Both the position numbers and the translations under genes were made by a program. A model generated the notes under the pieces. It did no database searches and had not been told where the DNA came from. It saw only the letters and a list, made by a program, of their open reading frames with translations. Of a stretch of 64,000 nt of DNA, positions 32,930 through 46,360 are shown piece by piece. The stretch spans positions 8,308,001 to 8,372,000 of the forward strand of contig NC_064213.1 in NCBI RefSeq assembly GCF_023101765.2. Direction: 5' to 3'. Position 1 is the first letter of the stretch; each line of letters opens with the position of its first letter. This stretch comes from Spodoptera frugiperda. Taxonomy: Eukaryota > Arthropoda > Insecta > Lepidoptera > Noctuidae.

Positions 32930-35900
32930 AACTTAATTTAGTTTTAAAGGGAACAATATTTTTGTCAGATATTTATGCTTTTTTTTACTTTAGGTTTAAG
33001 GTTTATAATTTTTTTTTTAAATATACATGTCATAAAAAAACACAACCCGCACGTAGCGGAAAACGCACGCACGACCGTCTCGTGCGCATGCTAGCGAGAC
33101 ACTTTAGTCGAAACTATAAATAAATCTTTTAAAATACCCATGTTGTTTTTTCTTTACTACGGCTAAAGTAAGCGTTTGTATATAATGACGATTACAGTAA
33201 AGTGAGCCAGATAGACTACAATTCGAAATATATAGTTTTGGTTTCTATGCATCTTATGGTTAAAAATATATTTCGATTTTTGTTCCAAAATATGGTAAAG
33301 TTGCCATGTTTTACGGTAGTAGAAAACTTTTTTCGAACTAATTCAGTAAATACATGTTCGTTTTTATTTGTCAATTACTTATTTTTATATGAAAACAACA
33401 GTATGCAATACAAGCCGTCCGTTGCTCCGCGCGTCTTCGGTAGAAAGACAGTGTATAGCCTCCAGTAAAGATGCGTCTGCGCATCGAGCACGTGCACCCG
33501 TCACGCATCACGGACACCCAGAAATTCGCTTAGTTTGTCCTGAGACTCCATGCCACTCGCACGCATGGAGGTCCGATGCTTTTCCCGCGCAAGTGACTAT
33601 GAAAAAGCAACCTGATATTTATGACGTGGGCCTGGCCGTTGTGTTCTTGGTAGCAGATCGACTGAGAAATAGCAACACTGAAGAAATATTTTCGTGAGTA
33701 TCTTCTTTAAGTGCCGGTTAGGGCTTTGACCGTGTCGTCGGCGTATCGGCTCCTCGTCCGGGCTAAAAGAGTTCAGTCGATCTATACTGAACCTGTTGTT
33801 CACCTTGTTAAGGATCGACGAACTTCTCTTGCTGGCATGATGTGCACTTTAAATTTTTGCCCGTTAACAGTGCTTACTTTTGACTTTATATATTTTTGTC
33901 GTGCTATTCTACAATTTTGCAGAGACTTGGATAAGCACATATTTTATTTTAATAACTAATAACTAACGATCGGTTCGTCAGTCTGCAATTATTATCCTAT
34001 CCCACCATATAAAATTACCATACTTTAAAAAATATGTCATACATTTGTCAGCTATGTAAATTATTATTAATTCTAATTAAATATTTAATCAATAAAATAT
34101 ATTGAAATTTAGGTAGGTACATAAAATAAAAGGCAAGCTTTTATGCAAATACATTATGCTTCTTTCACTCAAAAATTAAACTAGTCAAACGACAACTTAA
34201 TAATAAACAAACAGTGAATTAAATAAGTATCCAGACTGTCCATAAAATATTTAATAGGTACTGATCAAAACGAGTTTCACTGGATGTAATTTATCGTTAA
34301 CATGCAAGAGACTATTTTCGTGTCGTACTTTACTATTTTGATAGACAATTACGAGAATGCTTTCGTCTGAACAAGCTCATCATTATGCTTTATAGCCACA
34401 ATTACGGCCTGAATTAAACGTCGCCAATTGATTCAAGGCAAAACTTGTATAAAAACTCAGCGTGGAAAGAAGGATCATTACATATTTTTACATTATGTAT
34501 GCAATCGACAGAATCCCGGCTCGACTGGTGGAGCATCCGTTGTCCATAAACGCATCAAGCTAGCTGAACAACTTTACTTTCATTTACATAATACGAAAGA
34601 TTAAGTGTATTATGTTATCTGGCAGAGAGCTGTCTTTTATGGCGCGTGCAAAAATTGTCAATGAACTCCTACACAGTAAATCTTCGGCTATAGAGTTTTT
34701 TTTTTCGTTTAAAGTAAAAAACAAGTTATAAGTTTCGATTTAAATTAAACAATAAAATAGCCATCACATTGGTAATAAATCGTTTCAAAAATGAATTCTG
34801 AAGCTGCTCTCTTATTTTCTGATCACTTTTATTCTGAAATTAGAACTGTAAAAGAGAAGAATTTTTGCTGAGCCCTGGATCCGCACTTATAGCTCACTTA
34901 GATAACTTTACATAAACCATAATGAGATAAGTATTTGTTAATTTCATAATGTAGGTAACACGAATAACTAGATCATACACAAATTGCAAAACATTTTATC
35001 TGCTTGCTGCAATCTCTTAAAACTTAGATAAGTACATAATTATGTATATTTCGTTTCTTTTATAGTAGTACAACTAACTAGTTACAGCAATCTTGCACGT
35101 AGACACATTTACACGAGATTTTTTTAGTTTCTATTATCTGTTGGCTTATGTCACAAACTCACAATATACCTAGGTCTTCACATCATATCTTATGTCATAG
35201 ATACTTACCTAGATGCTCTATTTAATTTTTCCCACAATATCTAGGTAGACCATCTTCTGCCAAGTGAGTAAAAAATCCAACTTAGAATTTTCATATCGGT
35301 TGAATGCTTTTCATTAGAGCTACATCATCATTTTGTTATCGGGGGAATCTCCTGAGTGGCGACGGCGACGACGTCACGTTAACATCCGATACCTACGGTC
35401 CATGTCACTGCTTAACGTCCATGTAATTATTCCTCGTCACGCTCTTTTTATTTACGTACCCACAGAGAGGAAATCAAAACGATATAAAAACCAGATATAT
35501 TGCTAGCCATTCGAACGCAAAGCATTAATCTCGATGGTTGTTAAACCCATCGCAGCGAAGTGACTTAAAGTGCTCATTAATTCTTATTCGCAACTCAATA
35601 GTAAAGCCCTACGACAGCATGGAAATTATCTTCATGAGGTAGTTACATAAATTACGTAAGAAATTATATATTGCAGGGTCATAACCTCAGAGCTACAAAA
35701 GCATATCTTCCGAGACTTCCTTGTCCGCAAAACGATCTCGTAATAGCGCTCGCAAAGGCTCTGGGCAATGAAAATCAAAATAAATGTCCGGCCACAAAAC
35801 AGCTCGGCGACCATAAATCAAAGTGTTTACGACGACGCGACACTTAGCCTTATAATCCTGCGGGATGGCCGATGGGCCTGCACCGAGACACGCGAAATGT

Positions 35901-38900
35901 GCTCTCTGCATAATAGGAAAAATAATGCCCTCATGCAGCAATAAATCATTGTAATTTAGAACATACTTACATTACCCATAACTCAAACAAAAGACAGACA
36001 GACAATTACTATTGAACTAGTCATTATGCAGTCCGTGCGATCATTTTTAAGACATTCAGCCTCTCCTGAATTATGGGAAATCCAGAAATTAGTATCGAAG
36101 TACCTATTAGGCGGTTCAGTGTGCCCTATAATTATTTATCGATTTATTTCTTTTCGAATTCGGTTCTTCAAGTTTCTGGAAACGTAGATGAGGAAAGAGA
36201 ATTTTGAATATGAATTAATTGCAATTTCAAAACCAAGCAAAATTTTAAAGAAGTAGAGACATCTTGAAATCTTCAACAAACTACCTCTACTTACATAGAG
36301 CTAAGTTGTTTGGGGATTGGGATATAGATAGATACCACTCGTAACTACCAATCTGAAATGTGTGTCTGAGCTTACCATAGGTATTTGATATGATATTATA
36401 AGTACTTATCATTAGCGTAAGCGTAAGCGTTTTCATGGTGGCCGCTAGTAATGTTTAATTTTATTTAAATTTTAAATGAATCGTCATAGATCTTATACAC
36501 CATGGCAGTAAGGAATCCAGAACAATGTACATGGAATTCAGAGAAAAGGTTCTAAAGTCGCACTTTCATTTATTTTTTATTGCCGTGGCAGACATTAAAT
36601 TGATATGTGAGCTCAGTCAGTCTGTACAAGCTCTGAGGCAAACGCGAACGTACGAGTATGTGTTAGCTTCGTACATTTATCCGCAAATAATATTTATGGT
36701 GTCAGTATGTAATTCGGTGCGCATGCACTGGTTTAGGTAATAGCTATGTGTCACGATACTTTTTAAAGTGAAAACCATATTTACTAGTGTGTGTAAAGGA
36801 AGCAGTGACGTGAAAAGATTTTGATGGTACATGAACGAAACTACTGGTGATAATATGGTAATGGCAGTTCTAAAAATTCACTCATAGGTAATGGCTAATC
36901 CTAGTCAAAGAACATTTTTTAAACTATGACAGGTCCATTGAGAGTTTTTGTCATTTCCTGGTACTTTTTTTCATAATTCATAAACATTAAAAATACTATG
37001 TATAGGTATACGATGGTTTACCCATGCGCCATAAATATAATCGCTGTTCAGTCAGGTCCTATAATGAAGCTAGTTGCTCGTCCCATCACATAAATTCTTA
37101 TGGGGAAGAACGAGTTTCAAGTATCAAGTTAATTTTTCTCAACCTTCTTGATAAATAAATACTAAAACACAAAAACGTGATGCCCTGGTTCACCTTGATC
37201 GCCAGCCCCAGACAGGTAATGTCGAACAAGGTTATTTATGCTAAACCTCGTTTCAGATTGACCAATTAAATGTAACAACGAATTTTGAACTCAAAAGCAA
37301 TTTGCACAAGAGATAAATCGAATAGCAGTTCAAGAACACGATTTAAAATCTGCATAGCAGGGACATGGTCAATGCCAGATATCTAATATAATACTTACCT
37401 AAATAGCATGTTTTAAAGTTTAGTAAGAGTAATGGCCATACTCAGAGTCATTTAATGGTTACTTAACCCAGTGCTTAGCTATTGTTTTCGATACAAAATC
37501 GTTAATAAGGAATAGTTTAAGTAATCATTAAATGTCTCTGAGTGTCAGTAAGACCCTACCGCAAACTGTACTAAACATTCTTACTTCACATATCTACATG
37601 TTTTAATGAAGCACCTAAGGGGAACCTAAGACTAAGCACTCGGCAGTCGTCCTGGCCAACTCGGCTCTACTAGATTTGAGAGACATTCAATAGAAAAGAG
37701 CACCTATGAACCCAGGCCTTTATCTTATGATGCAGACGTATTGCTTAATTTTTATGTTAGTAAAATTTACCTTTATATAAGGTATGTACGGTAACTTAAC
37801 CACAATACCTACCTTCTTAGCTGTATACTGCGCTAGGCAGGTAAGTATTCAATAATCGTACGCACGCACTGCAACTGCAACGGTTTCTTAACTACAATTT
37901 CACCCATAACAGAGGCCTGCACAATACAACGCACCCACATCTGATGCACACAGCTCATAAATGATGCACAACTATATTCCTATAATTAGAAGTCAACATT
38001 AAACTATGAAATTACTAAGTAGGTACAATTCGAATGTAATTGAGGGATTATGGATAATGGTCGACTGAAAGTAGATCGTCACGAGAAGGTACGACACGAA
38101 AAAAAAAGTTAATTGTCATACGTGGCTTAGGATTCATAAAAACTACAATAAAGTGTACTCAATCAATTAGATAGAAATACGTCGTATGTGTGCAGAAATG
38201 TGTTTTTTAATTACACAAAGTGCTTTAATCACGCTTGTAATTTCGTATCGGTTTCTTGTAATTTACGAACATAATAAGTTTCAATGACTTATCGAATGAT
38301 CGCGATGTTCGTGTATTAAATTAGCGTCATTTTAAATTGTTAGGTAGACGCGTTTTGTGATTAAGTATTTGCTTATTCGTGTTAAAGCTTCATTTGTTAT
38401 CATAACTGCTAAAAGAGGCTTCTAATTTAAATACGCAGGAGAGAGGGATGGTGATGAAATTGCGATAAATTGAAAGTTTTTCAAATGTTTTTAAGCCAAA
38501 ATGTTCTTTTACATCGAAGATTAACTGAAAATACTATTATCGGACAGCCATGTAGGGCATGCAGCTCTAAATTGGAGCTACAGATAAGCGTTGCCCTTTG
38601 CAGGTAGTTTGACCTCTAGTGAACAGTGAGGTTTAGTCTAAGCTCTAAACTGACTTGAAATACTAAGTACTCGTACCTAAGTATCATTACAAAACAGACA
38701 CTTCTCTTACTTCATAATAAAAACAGACACTCACTGGTTCTTCCGTAAGTAATTTGGTACAAAAAATCATAATGCCTAATTACTAATTACCTCTTTCAAC
38801 AAGTTAACATCTCAAGTAGGCGTTAAGCTAATATGCGTTGTATCATCACAATGAATGAGCGATGCAAGTGAAATATCAGTTAAATAATTGTCTGTAACGG
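32930..38900. other. Gene-poor region upstream of the class C receptor gene
   Basis: No coding exon could be supported. Blocks such as 34280-35000, 35380-35950 and 37850-38350 are less AT-rich and of higher complexity than their surroundings. Conserved regulatory DNA is possible but this is inference only. Open frames at 33202-33959 and 35693-35941 have no features of known families. Confidence 0.4.
37062..37120 (+). repeat. Dispersed repeat, family C
   Basis: Shares GAAGCTA.TTGCTCGT, TAGATTC-like text, TATGG and GAACGAG with 62555-62612. Confidence 0.55.
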
Positions 38901-39190
38901 AGGAATGTGACGTGGAGGTAAGGCGGCGCGCGGCTCGGTAGCTCCGCACGCTCAGCAGTGTTGGACGTGTTGGTGTCTCCACACAATCAGTTCAGCCGAG
39001 TTTCACTCCGAGTATTCGTGCTGTTACTTTTACAACGCGCTGCCGCACACGAACAACGCTCTGTTTCCCTAAGTCTCATTGTTTCTACTATGCTCAATCG
39101 CACTGTCAGAGGAAAACTTTGACTTTCCACTGTGTCACCGTCGACGCTGGTGATATATTTGAGACAATTTACATGCTTAGCCACAGGCGA
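38901..39190 (+). promoter_or_regulatory. Possible promoter or first noncoding exon of the class C receptor gene
   Basis: An abrupt GC-rich block (GTAAGGCGGCGCGCGGCTCG and following) with an arthropod Inr-like TCAGTT near 38990. It lies upstream of the receptor exon, whose 5' edge at 40970 looks like a splice acceptor. No transcript evidence. Confidence 0.25.
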
Positions 39191-40013
39191 ACGTAAATAG
39201 TTAAAGTAGCAAATGGAACTGTCTTTAATGACATGAAATAAAACAGATGATTTTATTAAGCTGAAAATACTAATCTAACTAAAAGGGCTTTAGCTAAATA
39301 AGCACCTCCAACCTTATTTCAAATAATGCAGCAAGTGTATATTGCATTATTATTTTGTTTAATGCGCTAATACCCGCCCATTAAGATAACTATCTATATT
39401 TATAGAAGAGATAGATCGATTACGAAAGCGCTCGCGGCTCGTTCACACTGGCTGAATAAAACAAAGTATGAAGCAATCATTGGATACGGTTTGTGCGGAG
39501 ATTTGGAGGTGATTTAAGATAACACTACCGAGTCCCGTTGCCGGCTGCAGAGATCGTTTGCTCCTACGATTGTCGGATGGGCCGAGACTCCGAGGCGAGT
39601 CCACACACCGTTACTTTCGCACCAAATCTGCCTACAATACGTTGCTCAGTGTACTTTGATTCGGATAATAAGTTTAAAGTCACGATCCGGTCCGTGAAGC
39701 TGTCTACGTAATCTCTCGGCTGAATTAGAGGCTTCCTTGTAAGGAGAGATGCATATTTTATATTGAAGCTATCGCTGAGACGAATTGCGGTCACCGTACA
39801 TTTATTCTCTAAGGGCGCGTTAGGAGATAATACTGTTATTGTGGTTCCGGATCATAGAGCTATTGTTTACTTTGCTGTTAGTCTTTAATTCATACGTAAC
39901 TTTAGCATTTGAACTTATGCCTAAGATAAAAATCGTTGTACAAGCTATAATGAAGTCTTATCTATCGTATAAAAGAGGCGATTGTCTGGATATTAGCATT
40001 AGCACATCAATCT
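39191..40013. other. Noncoding interval upstream of the class C receptor
   Basis: No supported exon. 39400-39800 is of higher complexity than the flanks and could be regulatory. Confidence 0.35.
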
Positions 40014-40310
40014 GCCTCGTAGGTCGAGTGGTCGCAAGTGCCACTGCCGGAAAAGGGGTCTCGGGTTCGAATCCCGGTTCGGGCAAATAATTACTAGGCT
40101 TTTTTCGCTTTTCGAAAATTTCTCAGTAGTAGCACGGAGTCTGGAATTGTGCCCAGTATATGGTAATAGGCTCACCCCCAATTACGTGGGACTTATAACA
40201 CAAATGGTGATAAGTTAGCGTACATTGTACAGTGGCATTACCTGCGGTAATTTGCACCTCTGCCTACCCTTTCGGGGATAAAAGGCGTGACGTTGCAAAC
40301 CACATCAATT
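40014..40310 (+). repeat. tRNA-derived SINE, nearly full length
   Basis: The head GCCTCGTAGGTCGAGTGGTC (A-box region) and GGGTTCGAATCCCGG (B-box) resembles a tRNA. It is followed by a body with GTAGCACGGAGTCTGGAATT, TATGGTAATAGGCTCACCCC and ACGTGGGACTTATAACACAA. Related copies are at 56211-56375 (+) and a 5'-truncated one at 62051-62240. Confidence 0.85.
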
Positions 40311-40989
40311 TATTTTCCTCGCGGTTCATTCAGTTAGCAATTAAAGTTAATACCATAGCATTTGCCCACTTTTTGTGAGAATTTTTAATGTCTAATCTAA
40401 TCTTTCAGACTTTACAAGTCCATTTTACAAAATTAACATACCCGGATCTCCTTTCTCCCGCCCAGAGTTTACATCACCAGGGCTTGAATTTTGTGCTTTG
40501 TGCTTACTTACAACACTAAACTGATTAGACTATCAAAATCAGAAGGTACCTACCTACTACAATAGATACCTATAAAATACTAGTGTAATAAAAAAATCTA
40601 TAGATTAAATTGTTAAACCATACTACAACAATAGCAAAATTTCTTTTGAAAAATAATAAAATCGCACTTAAAGATGTCTTTCAACTAAACAGAACAATAT
40701 CATAATAAGGCTTTAGACATTCGTGATCACGTTCCCTGTATGCATTCAGAATGTAAGCGTTACCTCAGCCTTTTCAATCTTAACGACCTAAAATAAAACG
40801 ACAAAGAATACCAAATCGGTTAAGTTAGGGCTCCTAGGAGGTGCAAGGCGACTGTCGAACCGGTTTGGCCGGGAGATTCTTTGTTTGGTTATCGCAGAGT
40901 CGAAACGTCGCGACTTGGGTCGAGACGGATATATGGGTGCTTGACTGACTCCCCTTTTGTCTGTTTCAGAGGAAAGAGGACAACCGCGG

Positions 40990-41019
40990 ATGAGTCTGCA
41001 GCGAGACTCGGGCAGCTGA
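40990..41019 (+). other. Upstream ORF in the class C receptor leader
   Basis: ATG at 40990 opens nine codons (MSLQRDSGS) and stops 16 nt before the receptor start. It follows the acceptor-like 'TCTGTTTCAG' at 40969. Confidence 0.45.
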
Positions 41020-41035
41020 GGGCCTGGGCGGCCTG

Positions 41036-42901
41036 ATGGCGAGAAGAGCGCTGCGCACGCTGCTTGTCACCGCGGCGCTGGCGGCGCTCGCGGGAGCGCA
41101 CGCCGCGCGCTTCGGAGACCGTCTCGCGCCGCGCGTGCCTGCTGCGTACTCACCGCGCAACGCGCCCTCCGCACAACACTATGTCGAGAATGAATACGAC
41201 GATGTCTACGAGCAAGACTACGAGGAACAGAACCTTTCCGTCGAGGAAGAGGAGCCGCCGGAGCCGGAATCGGATACTCCGCTGCGCCGCCCCGCGCGTA
41301 CTGAAGCTCACCGCCTGGAAATGAGCACTGAGTACTTTGTTATACCAGAACGTCTTTCATCGCCAACGCCACCTTCAACATCAACAACTTCTGCTCCTGA
41401 ACCACAGCCGAACGTGTCCGTCGTACTGTCGCCGACGCCTCATATCTTAAGTGCTCTTAGACCAGAGTCTTGGGCTGTGCCAATATTAGCCCTCGCCTGC
41501 GTCAGCATGGTGACTCTCGGCGGGTTTGAGGCCTTTGTGATATGGGGAGCGAGTCGCAAGGCGCCAAGCCATCGCCACCTGTTACTAGGACAGACTTTGC
41601 TGTTCGGGCTGTTCTCGTGCGCTGCTACGGCGGCACTCTTTGCAACTACGCCGACTGCGTTCACGTGCGGTGCTGTTCGATTTGGAACAGGTGTAGCCTA
41701 TGTAATAGTATTCGCTTCACTGTTAGTAAAATGTGTGTTTTTGCTTAGTTTGAACGGTGGAGTGTATTTACCAGCGGCGTATCAAGGACTTCTATTATTT
41801 TTCGCTGTAATGATCCAAGTAGCCATCGGAGCCCAGTGGCTCGGTGGCTCTCCTCCGCGAGTGATAAGTGGTGGCGGCCGATGTGACGTGCACATGTCAG
41901 ACATGCTGCTCTCGCTGTGTTACGCGGCGTTCTTGATCGCAGTAGTGTGTGGGGTGGCGCTGCGCTCGCGCGGTATTCGCGATAATTACCGGGAGGCGAC
42001 GCACATCGCGGGTGCGGGGGGTGCCACCGCTGCAGTCTGGGTGTGCTGGGTGGCAGCGGCACTGGGAGCACCCGAGCGACACCGCGACGCTTGCGTGGCT
42101 GCAGGACTGCTGGCGACATGTGCAGTTGTGTTTGCCCTTATGTTTGCGCCGAAAGGTCGGCGTTTAGCAGCGTTGGGCCGCGAAGGCAGATGGGACGCAG
42201 ACCGCGACGAGGGCCTCAGCTCCCTGGGAGCTGGTGGTTCTGGCTACTCACCCTCCTTCTTCCACTTCAAGCCGGTGAAGTACGGCATGGTGTCGGCGGC
42301 GGCGCCGGCGCCCGGGCCGCCCCCTGTGTTGGACCGTAAAGAGCCGCCCGCTCAGCCAGCCGGTTAGTTAAGTATCTAAAGTGCGCTACTAGTAAGGACT
42401 AGCGCTTCCACGCACACAGATTGACCGCAGATCGCGACGTTCTTTTCGCAGATCCGTACGGAGGCCTGTTCGCGAACTCGTCGCACCCGCACTCACGCGT
42501 CCTGTACTCTCCGCCGCACTACACCATGCACCCTCTAATGCTAAACTATCACTACAATTACCCGCCCTATCCTTACTTGCTGCCGCCAGGTAACTATTCT
42601 TACGACACTCGCTTGGAATTCGAATGCACTCTCACTTCACGTTTTCTATCTCAATTAAAAACGAATAAATAATGATTATGGATATCAAATTGGTATATGA
42701 ATATGCGGTTTTAGTGCAACTCCAGTATGGCACAGTATCAGCAGGTAAGCCGGGTATACTGACAGTGTGATGTTGTGTGCAGGCGTGATGGTGCGTCCGG
42801 AGGAGGGCAACGTGTACACGAGCGTGGAGCCCACCTTCAGCAGCAACCCCAACGTGTACTTCCAGCGCACGGAGCCGTTGCACGTCGGCATGATGTACTG
42901 A
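41036..42901 (+). CDS. Orphan class C G-protein-coupled receptor (seven-TM)
   Basis: Three exons, 41036-42362, 42452-42589 and 42783-42901, give 527 aa. A signal peptide (residues 1-23) precedes a short, acidic, Pro-rich ectodomain (24-145) with two N-glycosylation sites (NLS 66, NVS 126). Seven hydrophobic segments lie at about 146-170, 181-203, 213-236, 248-270, 288-309, 322-344 and 350-371. Cys 211 and Cys 283 could form the usual TM3-ECL2 disulfide. MFAPKGRRL after TM7 matches the class C FxPK motif. No Venus-flytrap ligand domain is present, as in orphan GPRC5/boss-like receptors; an orphan insect class C receptor is my best call. The first exon appears to end at a TAG (42365), but this is inside the GTTAGT donor. 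The exons beyond add a Tyr/Pro-rich tail ending LHVGMMY. Confidence 0.8.
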
Positions 42902-43410
42902 GCCACTGACAAACCACAAGTTCCGAAGCGAACACTGGGATTTGCAGCGCGACGCCATTGTCACTTGCCACCCGGCAATCTGTGACACGATTTGTGTGAA
43001 GATTGTTGCTGCTGTTGCATTAAGTATTTCTACAGGCATTTCTATTAGCTTGACAAAATTATGTTATTATATAATAAATAAGCAATTAAAATACTCAAAA
43101 GTCATACTAACACCATCAGTACATAAAAAACTAGATTCAAATCTATGAGAAGGAATTATTTTCTAGTCAATCGGAAGTACATTTGTAATGAGCTATGAAA
43201 TAAAAATGTAAATATTTCATGCAGCAGTAGTAACCACATACTGTTTAAATGTGACATTTAAGGATTGTGTGAAACAAAAGCTGTTTGTGATTTTAAACTC
43301 TATTACCCACCCTGAACAATATGAAGAACAGCTGTTAGAATAAAATTAGATATATACTACTAAGTGTAGAGAAAACCATATAATTGTAAGTTTCTCTTAT
43401 GAAAATTGTA

Positions 43411-43416
43411 AATAAA
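43411..43416 (+). terminator. Poly(A) signal of the class C receptor gene
   Basis: AATAAA about 510 nt after the stop; a nearer one is at 43199-43204. SSR3 ends just beyond on the other strand. Confidence 0.5.
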
Positions 43417-43471
43417 ACTAAAGACTGTTTTAAATTTTTTTATTATAATTAAATTATAAAATTACTCTATA

Positions 43472-43477
43472 TTTATT
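43472..43477 (-). terminator. Poly(A) signal of SSR3
   Basis: AATAAA on the gene strand, about 170 nt after the SSR3 stop. It lies about 56 nt from the receptor's distal signal, so the two 3' ends nearly touch. Confidence 0.55.
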
Positions 43478-43647
43478 CAATGTTAACACATAAATAACTG
43501 CAAAGTTTAGTACACATGCCTCATCAAAATAGAGGGATTTCTTCTGAACTCTTGTAACAATCTCACTCACTCACATTGTTGCCACTTTCAGTACTATAGA
43601 CAAAAGTAGGTGTTCATCTTGTTCTGTTGGCACTACACACGCGTTCT

Positions 43648-45758
43648 TTACTTGGTTCCGGTCGAGAGCAGGGCCAGCAGTCCTGAGGCAGCCGTCAGGG
43701 ACACAATGTAGTTACTGTTAGCTAAGAGTTAAGGATTTATATTAGCTTTTTTGTTTACTGAGAAAAATCATTATATTTCAAAATTGTCTGTCAGTATATG
43801 AGACACAATAGAACAAACGCATAAGTATTTACTGAATTAGCTAGGAAATAAATACAACGTACAAATATGTAAGTTCCAGTTAAATAGTAGTACGCGGGGG
43901 GATCGAGACGCGGGGTGCGGGCATCTGCCGCTCGCTTAGTTCTTCGCGGTAACAGCGAGCGGCACGCGCGAGCGGTGCGTTATATTTTATTAATATAGTG
44001 AACGCTATAAATTCTTAGTATCGTTAAAGCAAAATGTTAAAACACACAACCAATAAAAATAGTTGTTTTATTGTGTGCAAAATTTATTACATGCAATTTT
44101 AATTGTAAAAATAGGCACTTAACTACTTATTCCATGGATATCGCGTAAAATATTCGATAAATATTCGATAAAAATTGAAAAAGTGTGGATGTGGCAGTTA
44201 GAGTATTTTGATACATTCTAAGACCGGAGTAAAATTATCTATGTGTTATAAAACAAAACCATAAACCTTTATTTCCTTGTAAACATAAACTGTACTTAAT
44301 TTTAAACTCAGTTACCAAATTTCAAACCATAAATCCTTAAAATGACAAAGATATGACAATTTATAATTTTTGCAATCTTAAATTCGCTCTCCTGTAAAAT
44401 TTAACCTTATACTTAGGACGTGTCGATATCTGCATTCCCACATACAATGGGTTATAACTCTAAAACTTCTCAGAGTGAACCCAAATAGCCTATCAGTACA
44501 TAAATTTATCAAAATTCTAACTCCAATAGTGAGTCTACTGACAGATTTTTATCATACATCCCATCAACTATGGACTTTATTTCCAATCAGTAAGGTGAAG
44601 TCACTTTCACCTTTCTTATTGGACTCCAATATGATTGGTATTATTGTATGATCAAGTTTGTGTTACTAAGTAGTTTGTAAAAGGATACACAGTGGGTGTG
44701 AATGAGCGCAGGATGTAGAAGCTGCTGAGGATGACAATGGTCAGGAACAGAGCATTGTTGTAGAAGATGGAGTAGGTGGTAGCCTCGTAATCAGCCACCT
44801 CATTCTTCTTCCACAGGATCCTGAAAATATGAACAAACAATTGTTATACTCAAGTAGTGTATTGTCTTTAAGCAACATAATTATAGTGTTAACATAATAT
44901 TAAATATTCCTATAGGAATTTGCTACCAACAGCTGTTGACCAACAAAAATGAGTCAAGGACTGTCTTTAGCTAACAGCTGGATACCGCTTATTGCTCATT
45001 CTTATTATTATAATACCTCTACCAGAGCTATGGTAAATGGGGTTGAATAAATATATAAATGAAAGTCTACCAGAATGTCTAATAAAAGTATGATTGATAG
45101 TATAAATGTGTCTGGTAATATTAATGTGATTCCAATTTGAAAATAGTAATGAATGTTTAGAAAGTTCACGATTTGACTATTTACAGTACAAATAAATAGA
45201 CCACCAGTTGTTACTTTTGACTGAACAACATAGAATTTCTGATACAAAATCTGATGTTATTGACAGTACCTTTCATCCTTCTCCTTCCTGCTCATCTTCT
45301 TGTCGTCAGCCAGCTTGCGGGCCATCTCGCGCGCTACGGCGTCTTCTCTGCGCACTGCTACGCGGTGCTTCAGCTGGAACTTGGTGTTCCTGTACGCCAG
45401 GGCCAGCAGCCAGGTGCTCGCCGTCGTCACCATCGCGAACCACGCCAGGGACGAGCTCACTTCCAGGGCATGCACCCTCCAGAACAACCCTGTAACAGTG
45501 ATACACGAATGTTACACATACTTTCACTAGACCTCATGATTATACTCGATTGACCTGATTTTATGTATGAAACTATATCTTTTAACTAATGAATAGTTTC
45601 AACACAGCATTAAGACAATACTTACATATCGGAATAGCTGATACGATGAAAGCGTTTCCGTAAAAGAGGGCAGAAGATTTCGTGGATACATTCCGGCTGA
45701 AATCTTGAAGCAGCAATTCTTCCTCTTTTGTGAAAGCCTTGTTAGCCTTACCCGACAT
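43648..45758 (-). CDS. SSR3: Translocon-associated protein subunit gamma (TRAP-gamma)
   Basis: Four exons: 45626-45758, 45270-45489, 44689-44820 and 43648-43714, giving 183 aa (human 185). Strong family matches are EELLLQDFSRNVSTKSSALF, GNAFIVSAIPI, KKMSRKEKDERILWKKNEVA and DYEATTYSIFYNNALFL. The last exon supplies NYIVSLTAASGLLALLSTG, the conserved C-terminal membrane segment. TRAP-gamma is a four-span ER membrane protein of the TRAP complex next to Sec61, helping secretory protein insertion. The open frame that stops at 44652 is intron read-through past the GTATCC donor. The gene is divergent from CAP-D2 and convergent with the receptor gene. Confidence 0.96.
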
Positions 45759-46360
45759 GATTGTTTATTTAATATTGAACTTAAATTCACTAACACTTAA
45801 CGTACACTACGTGTAGTAAAATTACAAAATGATAGCGCTATTTGCCACCTTCACTTCAGCTGGCTGGTGCGCTGGCGAGCGAAAGTCAAACGTCAAATGA
45901 CATGTAAGCAACGTGTCAAAAATATTGCTATCATTAAAAATTACAATGTGATGTCATTTTAGGTGTACCAAAAAATCACAAGTTTATTGATACCACAAAC
46001 TATACTAATTATTAAATAAATCATCATAAATAAATCATATCAACTAAAAATAACAACGATTAAAGGAAAAATACTTTTATTATTTATTTCATTAGTAATG
46101 TAATCTAATAAAAATTATGGTCTAAGAAAACAATTAGTGTTGGGCTAACTTGATGCAATCACAATCGAATCGATCGACTCTACCTAAACTCGTCAAATTA
46201 TTGCAGAATAGCGACTAAGTTTGACAGCCGCTGTCAATTTCAAATTTCAAAAATAAACGTTTGATGCCGCCATCGTTTGTTGATGTTGTTTGTGTGAACG
46301 GGATTGTTATTTTAGCGAACTAGTTATTTGAATGGATAGAATCTTTTGAACCTACTGAAA
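45759..46360. promoter_or_regulatory. Divergent promoter region, SSR3 / CAP-D2
   Basis: 602 bp between oppositely directed start codons must hold both core promoters. No consensus element was certain. Confidence 0.5.

Noticed and set aside
33202..33959. Overlapping open frames on both strands
   Set aside because: No domain features in any frame and none continues the psq remnant at 32753.
35693..35941. 82-codon - strand frame in the gene desert
   Set aside because: No recognised family, start context or neighbouring exon; kept only as a possible conserved noncoding block.
40014..40085. Possible tRNA gene
   Set aside because: A and B boxes are present, but it continues into a body shared with 62051-62240 and has no convincing anticodon stem, so it is a SINE head. 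The same holds for 15690-15775, 56211-56375 and 61545-61620.
42043..42339. Other long frames overlapping the class C receptor exon
   Set aside because: GC-rich shadow frames of the real receptor coding sequence.
44652..44688. Apparent C-terminus of SSR3 (VYPFTNYLVTQT)
   Set aside because: It follows a GTATCC donor; the true last exon at 43648-43714 encodes the conserved NYIVSLTAASGLLALLSTG end.
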